Source: Oligoflexaceae bacterium (GTDB lineage Bacteria; Bdellovibrionota_B; Oligoflexia; Oligoflexales; Oligoflexaceae). Taken from it: a stretch of DNA of 24,438 nucleotides. Location of the stretch: assembly GCA_947474445.1 (NCBI GenBank), contig CANJJY010000010.1, positions 1 to 24,438 on the forward strand, read 5' to 3'. Position numbers and translations under genes: made by a program. Positions 6,853 to 13,957 of the stretch are shown in pieces (the stretch's first letter is position 1; every line of letters starts with the position of its first letter). The notes below the pieces were generated by a model. That model had not been told where the DNA came from. It saw only the letters and a program-made list of their open reading frames with translations, and did no database searches.

Positions 6853-7671
6853 CTATTGAAAAGCCTTTGCCAAAGTCTTCTTGCTTGAGTCCTTGCCTTT
6901 TGGCAAAACTTTGCTCGCTTGCGGAGATTTTGCTTTAGTCGGCTCTTTTTGAACGCGCGCCTCACTCTTCGCGCTCACCGGCTTTTTCTGGTTCAAGGCA
7001 TGAGCCTTTTTTGCGTCTGCCGTCTTTACGACCTTTTTTATGGCTTTGCTTTTGCTCGACTGGGTCTGGGGTTTAACGTTGACGATTTTAGACTTCGCCT
7101 TAGCTGGAACAGGTGCCGGCACTGGCAGATTCTGAGGGGCGGCGCTGGCCGCTTGGGGAACAGCATCTGCTGCCGATGAATTCGTTGGATGATCGCTCGT
7201 TAAGGTGGGTATACTCCAAGACAACCATTCTTTGGGCCAAACGAGTGAACTCAGAAGGACCAGCCCGAGCAAAAGAGGAATCCCATTTTTTAGATTCAGC
7301 TGGGGCCGCGACGCCAACAAACTTGAGATTTTACCTTGAGGCTTGGCGATGGTTTTTGGCGCAAACGATGCTTTGAGTTCGCGCATAGGTTCTCTGATCA
7401 GTTCTAAAGGTGATTCAATTCTTACCGTCTCATCACTCAGAGCTGCCGCCCCTCTTTGCACAGCATTTTTTAGAATGCTGAAGGCATTTTGCGGTTCATC
7501 TTCAATCTTCTTGGGACGCTGAACTTTTGCTCGGCCTTTTGAACGCACAACAGTAGTGCCAAGAGATTTTTCCGGCTGGGATTGATGGGTCAGGGGTTCG
7601 GCTTTCAAGGCAGCAGTCTTTGAGCGCCGAGCTTTCTTACCGCTGGTAGTCTTTTCTTGATTCTTTCGCAT
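6853..7671 (-). CDS. Lys/Ala/Pro-rich single-span membrane protein, unknown function
   Basis: I do not recognise this 272-residue protein. The N-terminal 50 residues are strongly basic (RKNQEKTTSGKKARRSK). A moderately ordered stretch follows (55-120), then one hydrophobic segment at about 130-146 (GIPLLLGLVLLSSLVW), then a 120-residue low-complexity tail rich in Lys, Ala, Pro and Ser that resembles histone-H1-like or TonB/TolA-like linkers. The tail could cross or bind the cell wall if periplasmic, or bind nucleic acid if cytoplasmic. The sequence does not settle topology, since both flanks are positive. The ATG has GAGGAG nine bases upstream. It lies downstream of the dipeptidyl peptidase gene on the same strand, about 190 bases away, and converges on arginase. 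Confidence 0.7.
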   Translation of the reverse strand: MRKNQEKTTSGKKARRSKTAALKAEPLTHQSQPEKSLGTTVVRSKGRAKVQRPKKIEDEPQNAFSILKNAVQRGAAALSDETVRIESPLELIREPMRELKASFAPKTIAKPQGKISSLLASRPQLNLKNGIPLLLGLVLLSSLVWPKEWLSWSIPTLTSDHPTNSSAADAVPQAASAAPQNLPVPAPVPAKAKSKIVNVKPQTQSSKSKAIKKVVKTADAKKAHALNQKKPVSAKSEARVQKEPTKAKSPQASKVLPKGKDSSKKTLAKAFQ

Positions 7672-7863
7672 GGACTCGGACTCCTCTATTGTTCCAAGAA
7701 CTCCTCCCCCTTCGGCGAGAGGAGAAGGATTTTCAGTCGCCTAGAGATTTTCTATTAATTATAGATAGATAGGGCTTCTAATTACGGAGCAGAAAGAAAG
7801 CGTGAGGAAGGAAAAAAAGCAAGTCAGGGAAAGCGATCGCCGAGGATGCCTCCCCTTCTTGAG

Positions 7864-10101
7864 TCAACTTCGATCCGTGGATTCACCGATGAGGTGTTTG
7901 CGAAAGAACTTCAAAGTCCTCTCAAATCTCTTATCATCGAGAATTGGGTCGGTGACCATATGCGTCATCCCTATGAGCGGCATGAATTCGTAAGGATAGT
8001 CAGCTCGTTCGAGGGCATCGACTAATTTGAGTGAATTAAAGAAATAAACATTGTCATCCGCGCTTCCGTGGATCAGGAGGAGGGGGCTCTTGCGATGCGC
8101 ACCTGACTTTCGGAGCACATTCAAAAGCGAAGCGGTTTCATAGTCAGCCTTCTTGCTTTGCGGCAGCCCCATATAGCGCTCCGTATAAGCCGTATCGTAA
8201 TCAAGCCAATCGACAGGTGGCGCACCGACCACGGCCGCTTTATAGACATCGGGTCGCGCAAGGGCTGCATAAGCTGCGAAATATCCACCATAGGACCAAC
8301 CAAAGACGCCTATTTTTTGGCCATCCATCTCCGGAAACCGCTCGACTAAATTTTTAAGCACCTCCGCATGCTCGTCAACGGGCAGACTTCCAAATTTGCC
8401 GGCAATCGCCCGTTCCCAGGCTCGACCCCGACCAGGCGTTCCACGCGTATCCATCCGCACGACAATAACGTCCAAAGCATCGGCGATCGTTTGATCGGCG
8501 AGATAGGCGCGCCCGCTGCTGCGGACCATTTGATTGCCTGGCCCACCATAGGCGTTTTCAATGAGGGGATATTTGCGTTGTGGATCAAAACTGCTCGGTC
8601 GAACGATGGCCACGCGCACTTGGTCGCGCCCCACTTCCTCGATACGAACCTGAGCTTTCAAAAGAGGCGTCGGCGTGAGATTGCGCAGGGGGAAGACCTG
8701 TTTGCCATCAAAGGATCGTAGTTCGATCAGATCTTCGCCCTGTAACGATGTTTTTCGCAGGACGTATAAATCAGATCTTTTGATCGCTTGAGCGCTCACC
8801 TGTCCGCCTTCTAATTCTTGAACGAGACGCGCCTCTCCCGTTTCGAGATCGATCGCATAGAGGGCGCTCGTCTCGGGACGTTTTGAGGCTAGGACAAAAG
8901 CCTTCTTTTTCTGACTATCTAGGCCGACCCACTGCTGGTAGGCAAAATCAGGTGAAGTCAAAGGCTTCACCACTTTTCCCTGCGGGTCTCGCCACTCGAG
9001 CACATCCTGTCCCCGATTCGACGATAGCCAGATGAAACCCTGATTTTTGGATAGCCATTCCGGTAGATTCACATCCAACTCAAGCCAAGCCGGATCATCT
9101 TGTTTCACGAGAACTTCCGTCTTCAAGGACAGGGGATCCGCGAGGACGAGAAAAGCCGTCTTCTGCTCGCGATCGAGCAATTGGAGCGTGGGCTTGTCTT
9201 GGTCCCAATTCACTCCGGCCACATATTCGAACGTCAGCTGTCCAAAATGAATCCAACGCGGATCGCCACCGAGAATGCTGATAAAGCCAAACCTAGACTT
9301 TACGTTATTCCGGCCGGCGCGCGGATAGAAGGGTCTTTGCGGTTCAGCGTCAGGTTTCGCAGGATCGCTGATGACGAGCTGTTCAACACCTTTTTGGTCG
9401 ACTTCTTGAAGCAAGAGAGTCCGGCTATCGGGAGACCACCAGAAGCCATCGCGTCTATCGAGTTCTTCCTGAGCTATGAATTCGGCGACGCCATAGCTAT
9501 GAGTTTCTGTCCCTCCGCGCGTCAAGGCCTGTTCGATACCACCGTCAAGCCGGGCGACGTAGAGATTTGAACGACGCACATAGGCTACCCACACGCCGTC
9601 AGGTGAAAGTTTGGGACTGAAGATAGGGCCGTCGCCTTTAGCTATCTCTTTGACTGTCCCAGACTTCCGGGTGTAAACGAACAGTTTGCCCTGAAAAGGC
9701 ACAACGATCCTTTCACCTTTGAGATCGACCAAGGAAAAATTGAGACCGCTCGTCTGCAGACGCAAGCGTTCGCGCAGCGCCTTTTCTTCGGCGCTGACCT
9801 TCCCATTGCCAGCCAAAAGCATCCCAGCATCAAGAATTTTTTTCTCTTGGCCCGACTTGAGATCGAGTTCAAATATTTGCATTTCGGTGGATGGAGCAGC
9901 AGCGCGGTGAAAAATCACCGTACTTCCATCGCCCACAACTTGAATTTGAGAGGGTACGCCCAGTCTAAAGGATCGAGTTTCGCGGATCTGCTGACGCAAA
10001 GCCTGCCAGGCTGGAGCATCAAGGGCCAAGACAGGGGAATTGGCTAAAGCGGGAGCGAGACAGAAGAAAATGAAAAAGCCGCATACTTTGCTCAGGGACA
10101 T
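7864..10101 (-). CDS. Secreted dipeptidyl-peptidase IV (S9 family serine protease)
   Basis: A 745-residue protein with a signal peptide (hydrophobic 8-20, likely cut after ALA-N), an eight-bladed beta-propeller N-terminal part and a C-terminal alpha/beta-hydrolase domain. The catalytic triad by family comparison is Ser603 (GVFGWSYGG), Asp682 (HGSADDNV) and His714 (MTHM). The double glutamate that holds the substrate's N-terminus in DPP-IV is present at 212-213 (FIAQEELDRRDGFWWSPD). It should remove X-Pro or X-Ala dipeptides from peptide N-termini in the periplasm or outside. The length is normal and no part is missing. The ATG has GAGG eight bases upstream. A lipoprotein gene ends 61 bases upstream on the same strand, so the two may be cotranscribed. 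It is a nutritional or scavenging protease. Confidence 0.93.
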   Translation of the reverse strand: MSLSKVCGFFIFFCLAPALANSPVLALDAPAWQALRQQIRETRSFRLGVPSQIQVVGDGSTVIFHRAAAPSTEMQIFELDLKSGQEKKILDAGMLLAGNGKVSAEEKALRERLRLQTSGLNFSLVDLKGERIVVPFQGKLFVYTRKSGTVKEIAKGDGPIFSPKLSPDGVWVAYVRRSNLYVARLDGGIEQALTRGGTETHSYGVAEFIAQEELDRRDGFWWSPDSRTLLLQEVDQKGVEQLVISDPAKPDAEPQRPFYPRAGRNNVKSRFGFISILGGDPRWIHFGQLTFEYVAGVNWDQDKPTLQLLDREQKTAFLVLADPLSLKTEVLVKQDDPAWLELDVNLPEWLSKNQGFIWLSSNRGQDVLEWRDPQGKVVKPLTSPDFAYQQWVGLDSQKKKAFVLASKRPETSALYAIDLETGEARLVQELEGGQVSAQAIKRSDLYVLRKTSLQGEDLIELRSFDGKQVFPLRNLTPTPLLKAQVRIEEVGRDQVRVAIVRPSSFDPQRKYPLIENAYGGPGNQMVRSSGRAYLADQTIADALDVIVVRMDTRGTPGRGRAWERAIAGKFGSLPVDEHAEVLKNLVERFPEMDGQKIGVFGWSYGGYFAAYAALARPDVYKAAVVGAPPVDWLDYDTAYTERYMGLPQSKKADYETASLLNVLRKSGAHRKSPLLLIHGSADDNVYFFNSLKLVDALERADYPYEFMPLIGMTHMVTDPILDDKRFERTLKFFRKHLIGESTDRS

Positions 10102-10113
10102 CGGGGAAACCTC

Positions 10114-10135
10114 ACTGCTAGGATCTCTCAGCAGT
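10114..10135 (-). promoter_or_regulatory. Small hairpin between the lipoprotein and DPP-IV genes
   Basis: ACTGCT and AGCAGT (6 bp) around a 10-base loop, just upstream of the DPP-IV ribosome site. It may be a weak intra-operon terminator or leader structure. There is no T run. Confidence 0.3.
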
Positions 10136-10162
10136 AAAGGATCGCCCCGAGCTTTTCAATCG

Positions 10163-11155
10163 CTACTTGAACAAGTGAGCGGAAAGGGCTGACCTTCCCT
10201 GCGCTTGACGCAAGCCAAAGGCTATCGATCCAGTCAGTGTCTCGGTTCCGTTGTTAAAGGTGTAAGTCGGCGCCGTCTGAGGTCCCGTGAAGACGACATT
10301 TCCCGTCCAGTTATTGAGAGTTGCTGCCATTGTTCCTGAACTATACCAAGTCGCCTGAGGCGAATCTTTCCAGGTCACGTCTCCGTAAACCAGTTTTCTA
10401 TAGCTGACCTCGTCGTCATTGTTGCCCGTCGTCTTCGTGAGATCAATGCTTTGACAAGCGTTTGCGTAACTCAGGATTTCCCCGTCTTTTTTGATAGTGC
10501 ACGCCTCGCTCTCGGGGGTAGACATCGATGAAATGCTCAGTGATTTGATGACGGCATTCACGCCCCGGTCCTTATCTACCAGGGTGTAGCTAGTGCTAGT
10601 TCGAGAGTTGCTGAGGATCGTCCCGCCCTGGTCGCAAGAAAATTCGGAATCGCCGCTATCAATAAATTCCTCAAGGGTTTTCCCCTCGAAGTCACTGAAA
10701 TCGGCACCGGTGCAGGTGAGAGCGAAAAAAACGGTCGTCTTGTAAACATCGAACGTGATAGTTGAGCCATTGACCGTCTGCGGACCTTCTCCGAAGCATT
10801 TTAAAAGATCGGCATTCATCCCATAAGTGAAATGATCTCCGCTGGCCTTGATAACGAATTGATCGGTGATTTCTTTCGAACAGGCTTCAAATTTTTCAAA
10901 AGTCGTGTTGTCCTCATCAGCGGTCACAAGACTCATGGCATTGTCGGTGGCCTGGAAGAGATCGAGATTTGACAGCAAGTAGTCTTTGAGATCGGTCGGT
11001 TCAATAGCGGTAGGATCAGCGGGGGGAGCCAGTTCTTCGCTGGTAAGAAAAGCGGAGGTGACGACGCTTTCATCCGTCTTCTTTTCATCGTCTTTCTTGC
11101 AGCCATAGCCGCTGAGGCAAAGAGCCAAGATCGTCCAATTTCTTATTGTTTTCAA
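10163..11155 (-). CDS. Putative lipoprotein, unknown function (TTG start)
   Basis: With the TTG at 11155, which has AAGGA seven bases upstream, the product is 330 residues. It opens MKTIRNWTILALCLSGYGC, a lipoprotein-type signal with the likely lipidated Cys19. The lipobox (GYGC) is non-canonical at -3. An ATG/GTG at 11188 would bury this signal behind 11 extra residues. Lys-Lys-Asp-Asp after the cysteine gives no inner-membrane Asp+2 retention signal, so the outer membrane is likely. The mature part is acidic and rich in Ser/Thr/Asp, with several cysteines (about 94, 114, 151, 178) that could form disulfides, and a beta-like C-terminal half (YTFNNGTETLTGSIAFG). I recognise no family. Upstream of DPP-IV; may share its transcript. 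Confidence 0.7.
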   Translation of the reverse strand: MKTIRNWTILALCLSGYGCKKDDEKKTDESVVTSAFLTSEELAPPADPTAIEPTDLKDYLLSNLDLFQATDNAMSLVTADEDNTTFEKFEACSKEITDQFVIKASGDHFTYGMNADLLKCFGEGPQTVNGSTITFDVYKTTVFFALTCTGADFSDFEGKTLEEFIDSGDSEFSCDQGGTILSNSRTSTSYTLVDKDRGVNAVIKSLSISSMSTPESEACTIKKDGEILSYANACQSIDLTKTTGNNDDEVSYRKLVYGDVTWKDSPQATWYSSGTMAATLNNWTGNVVFTGPQTAPTYTFNNGTETLTGSIAFGLRQAQGRSALSAHLFK

Positions 11156-11464
11156 TTTGAGATCCTTCTGTGAGAATGAGCTGACCATGATCGTCGCGCG
11201 CCTTGCCGGTCTTGAGATTGATCGAAACCGCTGAATTTTTCATGCCGAATAGGATTTCATTATACACCGTTCCTTAGGCCGCTGGTACGCCTCCACCTAA
11301 CGACTCCGTGTTCTTTCAAAATTCCAGATTTTTGCGGGCGAAAGCCCTGTCTCCCCTCCCGCGCGCTATTCGCATTGACCCTCGACGCGCGGTCATGTAT
11401 GCAATGCGGTCGGAATGAGCTACTTATTTCATGCCATACCGACACAGATCTGGGAGGTCTACCC
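11156..11464. other. Divergent intergenic region between the lipoprotein gene and tgt
   Basis: 309 bases with no credible gene. On the minus strand a perfect TATAAT (11259-11264) lies about 104 bases before the TTG start of the lipoprotein gene, but its -35 region is poor. On the plus strand there is a better promoter for tgt (separate entry). I see no riboswitch, preQ1-like or otherwise, and no repeat. Confidence 0.5.
11375..11403 (+). promoter_or_regulatory. Putative tgt promoter
   Basis: TTGACC (5 of 6) and TATGCA (3-4 of 6) are separated by exactly 17 bases. The element ends 61 bases upstream of the tgt ATG. Confidence 0.4.
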
Positions 11465-12559
11465 ATGTTTACGGTCAACAAAACGGATGGTGCGGCGCGT
11501 CTGGGGACTCTCACGCTGGCTCACGGCGTAGTCCAAACTCCCATCTTTATGCCCGTCGGCACGGTTGGATCGGTTAAAACCCTCGTTCCTACCGACCTCA
11601 AGGACCTGAAGGCTGAAATCATTTTAGGCAATACCTATCATCTCTATCTGCGCCCGGGCCTCGAGGTCATTCGGGCCTTTGGGGGTTTGCATCGCTTCAT
11701 GGGCTGGGATCGTCCCATCCTCACCGATAGCGGAGGTTTTCAGATATTCAGCCTCGCTGGCCAGAGAAAAATAGACGAGCGTGCTGCCCATTTTCAAAGT
11801 CACATCGACGGACGAAAGATCGTTTTGAGTCCTGAACTGGCGGTTGAAATTCAAGAGACGATCGGCTCTGATATTCACATGGTGCTCGACGAGTGCACGG
11901 CTCACCCTGCCACCCACGAGGAAGCACGGCTTTCCATGGAGCGCTCGATGCGCTGGGCACGCCGTTGCCGGGACGCTCGCACGCGACCCGAGCTCGCGCA
12001 ATTCGGAATCGTCCAGGGCAGCATGTACGAAGAATTGCGATTAGCTAGTATCGATGCTTTGACCGAGATTGGATTCGAAGGCTATGCTATCGGCGGTCTG
12101 TCCGTTGGCGAAGCAAAGCCCGATATGAGGCACATCACCGCCCTGAGCTGCGCAGCGCTACCCACCGATAAACCCCGCTATCTGATGGGCGTTGGGACGC
12201 CGCTCGATCTCGTTGAATCGGTGGCTTTAGGCGTCGATATGTTTGATTGTGTGATGCCGACGCGAAACGGTCGCAATGGAACTCTGTTCACCTCGCGAGG
12301 GCGGGTGAATATCAAAAACCAGATGTATCGGCTCGAGGAAAAGCCCCTCGACCCGGAGTGCAGCTGCTACACGTGCAAGACTTTCTCTCTCGCCTATCTC
12401 AGGCACCTCTTCGTCGCTCAGGAAATCACAGCGCTCCGTCTGCTGACTTTACACAACCTCACCTACTATCTGCGCGTGATCCACGACATCCGGGCAGCCA
12501 TCGCCGAGGGAACCCTGCAGGCCTTGGTCGAACACCACCGCGGCCTTTGGAAATCTTAA
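11465..12559 (+). CDS. tgt: Queuine tRNA-ribosyltransferase (tRNA-guanine transglycosylase)
   Basis: A 364-residue enzyme of standard bacterial length. It shows LTDSGGFQ with catalytic Asp88, GIVQG and the YAIGGLSVGE loop, the nucleophile Asp261 in MFDCVMPTRNGRNG, and the zinc site Cys299-x-Cys301-x2-Cys304-x25-His330. It swaps guanine 34 of the GUN anticodon tRNAs (Asp, Asn, His, Tyr) for preQ1, later made into queuosine. The start at 11465 has GGGAGG seven bases upstream; the frame is open 30 codons further up, but those residues are not part of the family. No queA, queF or yajC neighbour is present. The stop shares the bases TTAA with the stop of the converging fliG. Confidence 0.97.
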   Translation: MFTVNKTDGAARLGTLTLAHGVVQTPIFMPVGTVGSVKTLVPTDLKDLKAEIILGNTYHLYLRPGLEVIRAFGGLHRFMGWDRPILTDSGGFQIFSLAGQRKIDERAAHFQSHIDGRKIVLSPELAVEIQETIGSDIHMVLDECTAHPATHEEARLSMERSMRWARRCRDARTRPELAQFGIVQGSMYEELRLASIDALTEIGFEGYAIGGLSVGEAKPDMRHITALSCAALPTDKPRYLMGVGTPLDLVESVALGVDMFDCVMPTRNGRNGTLFTSRGRVNIKNQMYRLEEKPLDPECSCYTCKTFSLAYLRHLFVAQEITALRLLTLHNLTYYLRVIHDIRAAIAEGTLQALVEHHRGLWKS

Positions 12560-13566
12560 ACGTAGGCGGACTCGCCGCCTTGAGCGATTACGATCTTGCC
12601 TTCTTCTTCCAGCTTTCTCGCAATCTGAACGATCTCGTACTGCATGGATTCGACGTCGGATAGTTTGACGGCCGACATCGCTTCCATGTCTTCGCGAAGC
12701 ATTTTCGACGCGCGTTCCGACATGTTTTTGAACACGAGTTCGGCGACGGCTTCCGACGCAGTCTTGAGGGCGATCATCCACTGTTCCGGCTTCACGCTCT
12801 TGATAATTTCTTGAATACCTTTTTCATCGATCTTAGCCAGATCATCAAAGACAAACATGAGCTGACGAATCTGCTCGGCAAGATCGGGATCGCGTTCTTC
12901 GAGGTTGTCGAGGATTTGTTCTTCGGTCGCCTTGTCGATAAGGTTGAGCATTTCCGCAATTGGCTCCACGCCACCGATTTTCTGGCTCGATATCGAACCC
13001 ATCGCTTGAATCTCATTTCTCAAGACGTCATCGACCTCATCGATGATCTCCGGCGCAACGGCATCGAGGTTAGCGATGCGGAGGATGATCTCCGTATGGA
13101 GAGCTTCGGGCAAGAGCTTCAAGACTTCACCGCACTTCTGTGGGTCAAGGTGGGCCAAGATCAGGGCTATGGTCTGGGGATGCTCGTTGCGGATAAAGTT
13201 GGTCAAGGTCCGGGGATCGATGAGTTCGAGCGCATCGAGATTCGCCGAAGAGCCGAGGGCCAATTGCTCGATCAATTCGTCGGCTTCACCGCCTTTGAAG
13301 GCGCTGCCGATGACCTTCATCGTAAAGTCGTTGCCACCGTAGAAGAATTTCTTATTCTGCTGGAGGATGCCGTAGAATTCGAGCATGACCTCATCAATGA
13401 TTTCCTGCTCGAGACGGCCGAGTCGGCTCATCGCGCTACCGATGCGCTTGATTTCGAATTCGGTCATGCTCTTGAATATTTCCGCCGAAATCTCTTCACC
13501 GAAGGACAAGAGGAGAATCGCTGCTTTTTGGGCCCCGGTATATTTATTGGTTGCCACGGTTAACAT
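12556..13566 (-). CDS. fliG: Flagellar motor switch protein FliG
   Basis: A 336-residue protein covering all FliG domains. The N-terminal domain (KYTGAQKAAILLLSFGEE, residues 8-25) binds the FliF ring. The middle domain has the EHPQTIALILAHL motif (128-140). The C-terminal domain has NMSERASKMLREDMEAMSAVKLSDVE, the charged helix that meets MotA. It forms the rotor/switch ring with FliM and FliN. The usual MGPVRLSDVE of the torque region reads MSAVKLSDVE, a mild divergence. Start: the ATG at 13566 has AGGAGG only two bases before it, and a GTG three codons later is eleven bases away; neither is ideal, so the exact start is open. No fliF, fliH or fliI lies beside it, so it is an isolated flagellar gene in this window. 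Confidence 0.95.
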   Translation of the reverse strand: MLTVATNKYTGAQKAAILLLSFGEEISAEIFKSMTEFEIKRIGSAMSRLGRLEQEIIDEVMLEFYGILQQNKKFFYGGNDFTMKVIGSAFKGGEADELIEQLALGSSANLDALELIDPRTLTNFIRNEHPQTIALILAHLDPQKCGEVLKLLPEALHTEIILRIANLDAVAPEIIDEVDDVLRNEIQAMGSISSQKIGGVEPIAEMLNLIDKATEEQILDNLEERDPDLAEQIRQLMFVFDDLAKIDEKGIQEIIKSVKPEQWMIALKTASEAVAELVFKNMSERASKMLREDMEAMSAVKLSDVESMQYEIVQIARKLEEEGKIVIAQGGESAYV

Positions 13567-13657
13567 TGCCTCCTATGCGATCGCGTTAGCTACGCTCGTC
13601 TATCGAATCCGAGTCCGACGGTCACCATCGCTGGCACCTCGCTCGCGGGATACTTTT

Positions 13658-13686
13658 ATTGTAAGGCACCTCCCGTCAAAGTTCAG
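13658..13686 (-). promoter_or_regulatory. Putative fliG promoter
   Basis: On the minus strand CTGAAC (3 of 6), 17 bases, TACAAT (5 of 6), about 90 bases before the fliG ATG. The spacer and -35 are overlapped by the perfect inverted repeat at 13669-13711. Confidence 0.35.
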
Positions 13687-13711
13687 AGTCTGTCAAGCTC
13701 TTGACGGGAGG
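13669..13711. repeat. Inverted repeat 1 (11-bp perfect arms) in the fliG/cinA intergenic region
   Basis: CCTCCCGTCAA (13669-13679) and TTGACGGGAGG (13701-13711) are perfect reverse complements 32 bases apart centre to centre, about three helical turns. Inside sits a second, overlapping inverted repeat, GTCAAG-CT-CTTGAC (13692-13705), that would compete with it as RNA. It could be an operator with TTGAC half-sites or an RNA switch. Confidence 0.6.
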
Positions 13712-13743
13712 AAAATAGCGGAGTTCTGGGCAAAATCTGTAGG

Positions 13744-13824
13744 CCTCGCCCGCCACGAACGAAAGGGAATGCCCTGCTGGTATCCGTCACAAGGACCACC
13801 ACTGCCAAACTCTTGGCGGGCAGG
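13744..13824. repeat. Inverted repeat 2, similar to repeat 1
   Basis: GCCCGCCA (13748-13755) pairs perfectly with TGGCGGGC (13814-13821). With the flanking CCT/AGG and one bulged C, the arms reach 11 pairs. The right arm and its lead-in (CAAACTCTTGGCGGGCAGG) resemble those of repeat 1 (CAAGCTCTTGACGGGAGG). The loop is 58 bases. Confidence 0.45.
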
Positions 13825-13957
13825 CGTCATAAAAGAGCCGAGAGCTTTCCCTCAAAAGCAGTTTACCCGTCGGCGCCTTCGGCTTATTCTGGCCGAGGGC
13901 AGGCCCCCCCCAAGTCCCTTCGCGCGAAAAACGTCCCAAGTTCCAAGGAATAAAAAG

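Larger units (their letters stand above)
13567..13957. other. Structured intergenic region between fliG and the cinA-like gene
   Basis: 391 bases between divergent genes with no gene of its own. It holds a fliG promoter candidate, two related inverted repeats (separate entries), a weak sigma-54-like match on the plus strand (TGGCAC 13632-13637, TCGC 13643-13646, correct GG-N10-GC spacing), and a GC-rich, hairpin-prone stretch at about 13869-13915. The reading frame of the cinA-like gene is open through much of it but shows no protein-like sequence. Confidence 0.6.

Noticed and set aside
12811..13563. A 250-codon open frame antisense to fliG
   Set aside because: Lies entirely within fliG, has no start context, and the sense strand encodes a clear FliG.
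13632..13646. Sigma-54-like TGGCAC-N5-TCGC on the plus strand
   Set aside because: It points away from fliG toward the cinA-like gene, over 300 bases from its start, and one key base differs; a chance match is likely.
13385..13957. Upstream extension of the cinA-like frame across the intergenic region and the end of fliG
   Set aside because: The family N-terminus begins at the ATG 13958, which has a good ribosome site; the extension shows no protein-like pattern.
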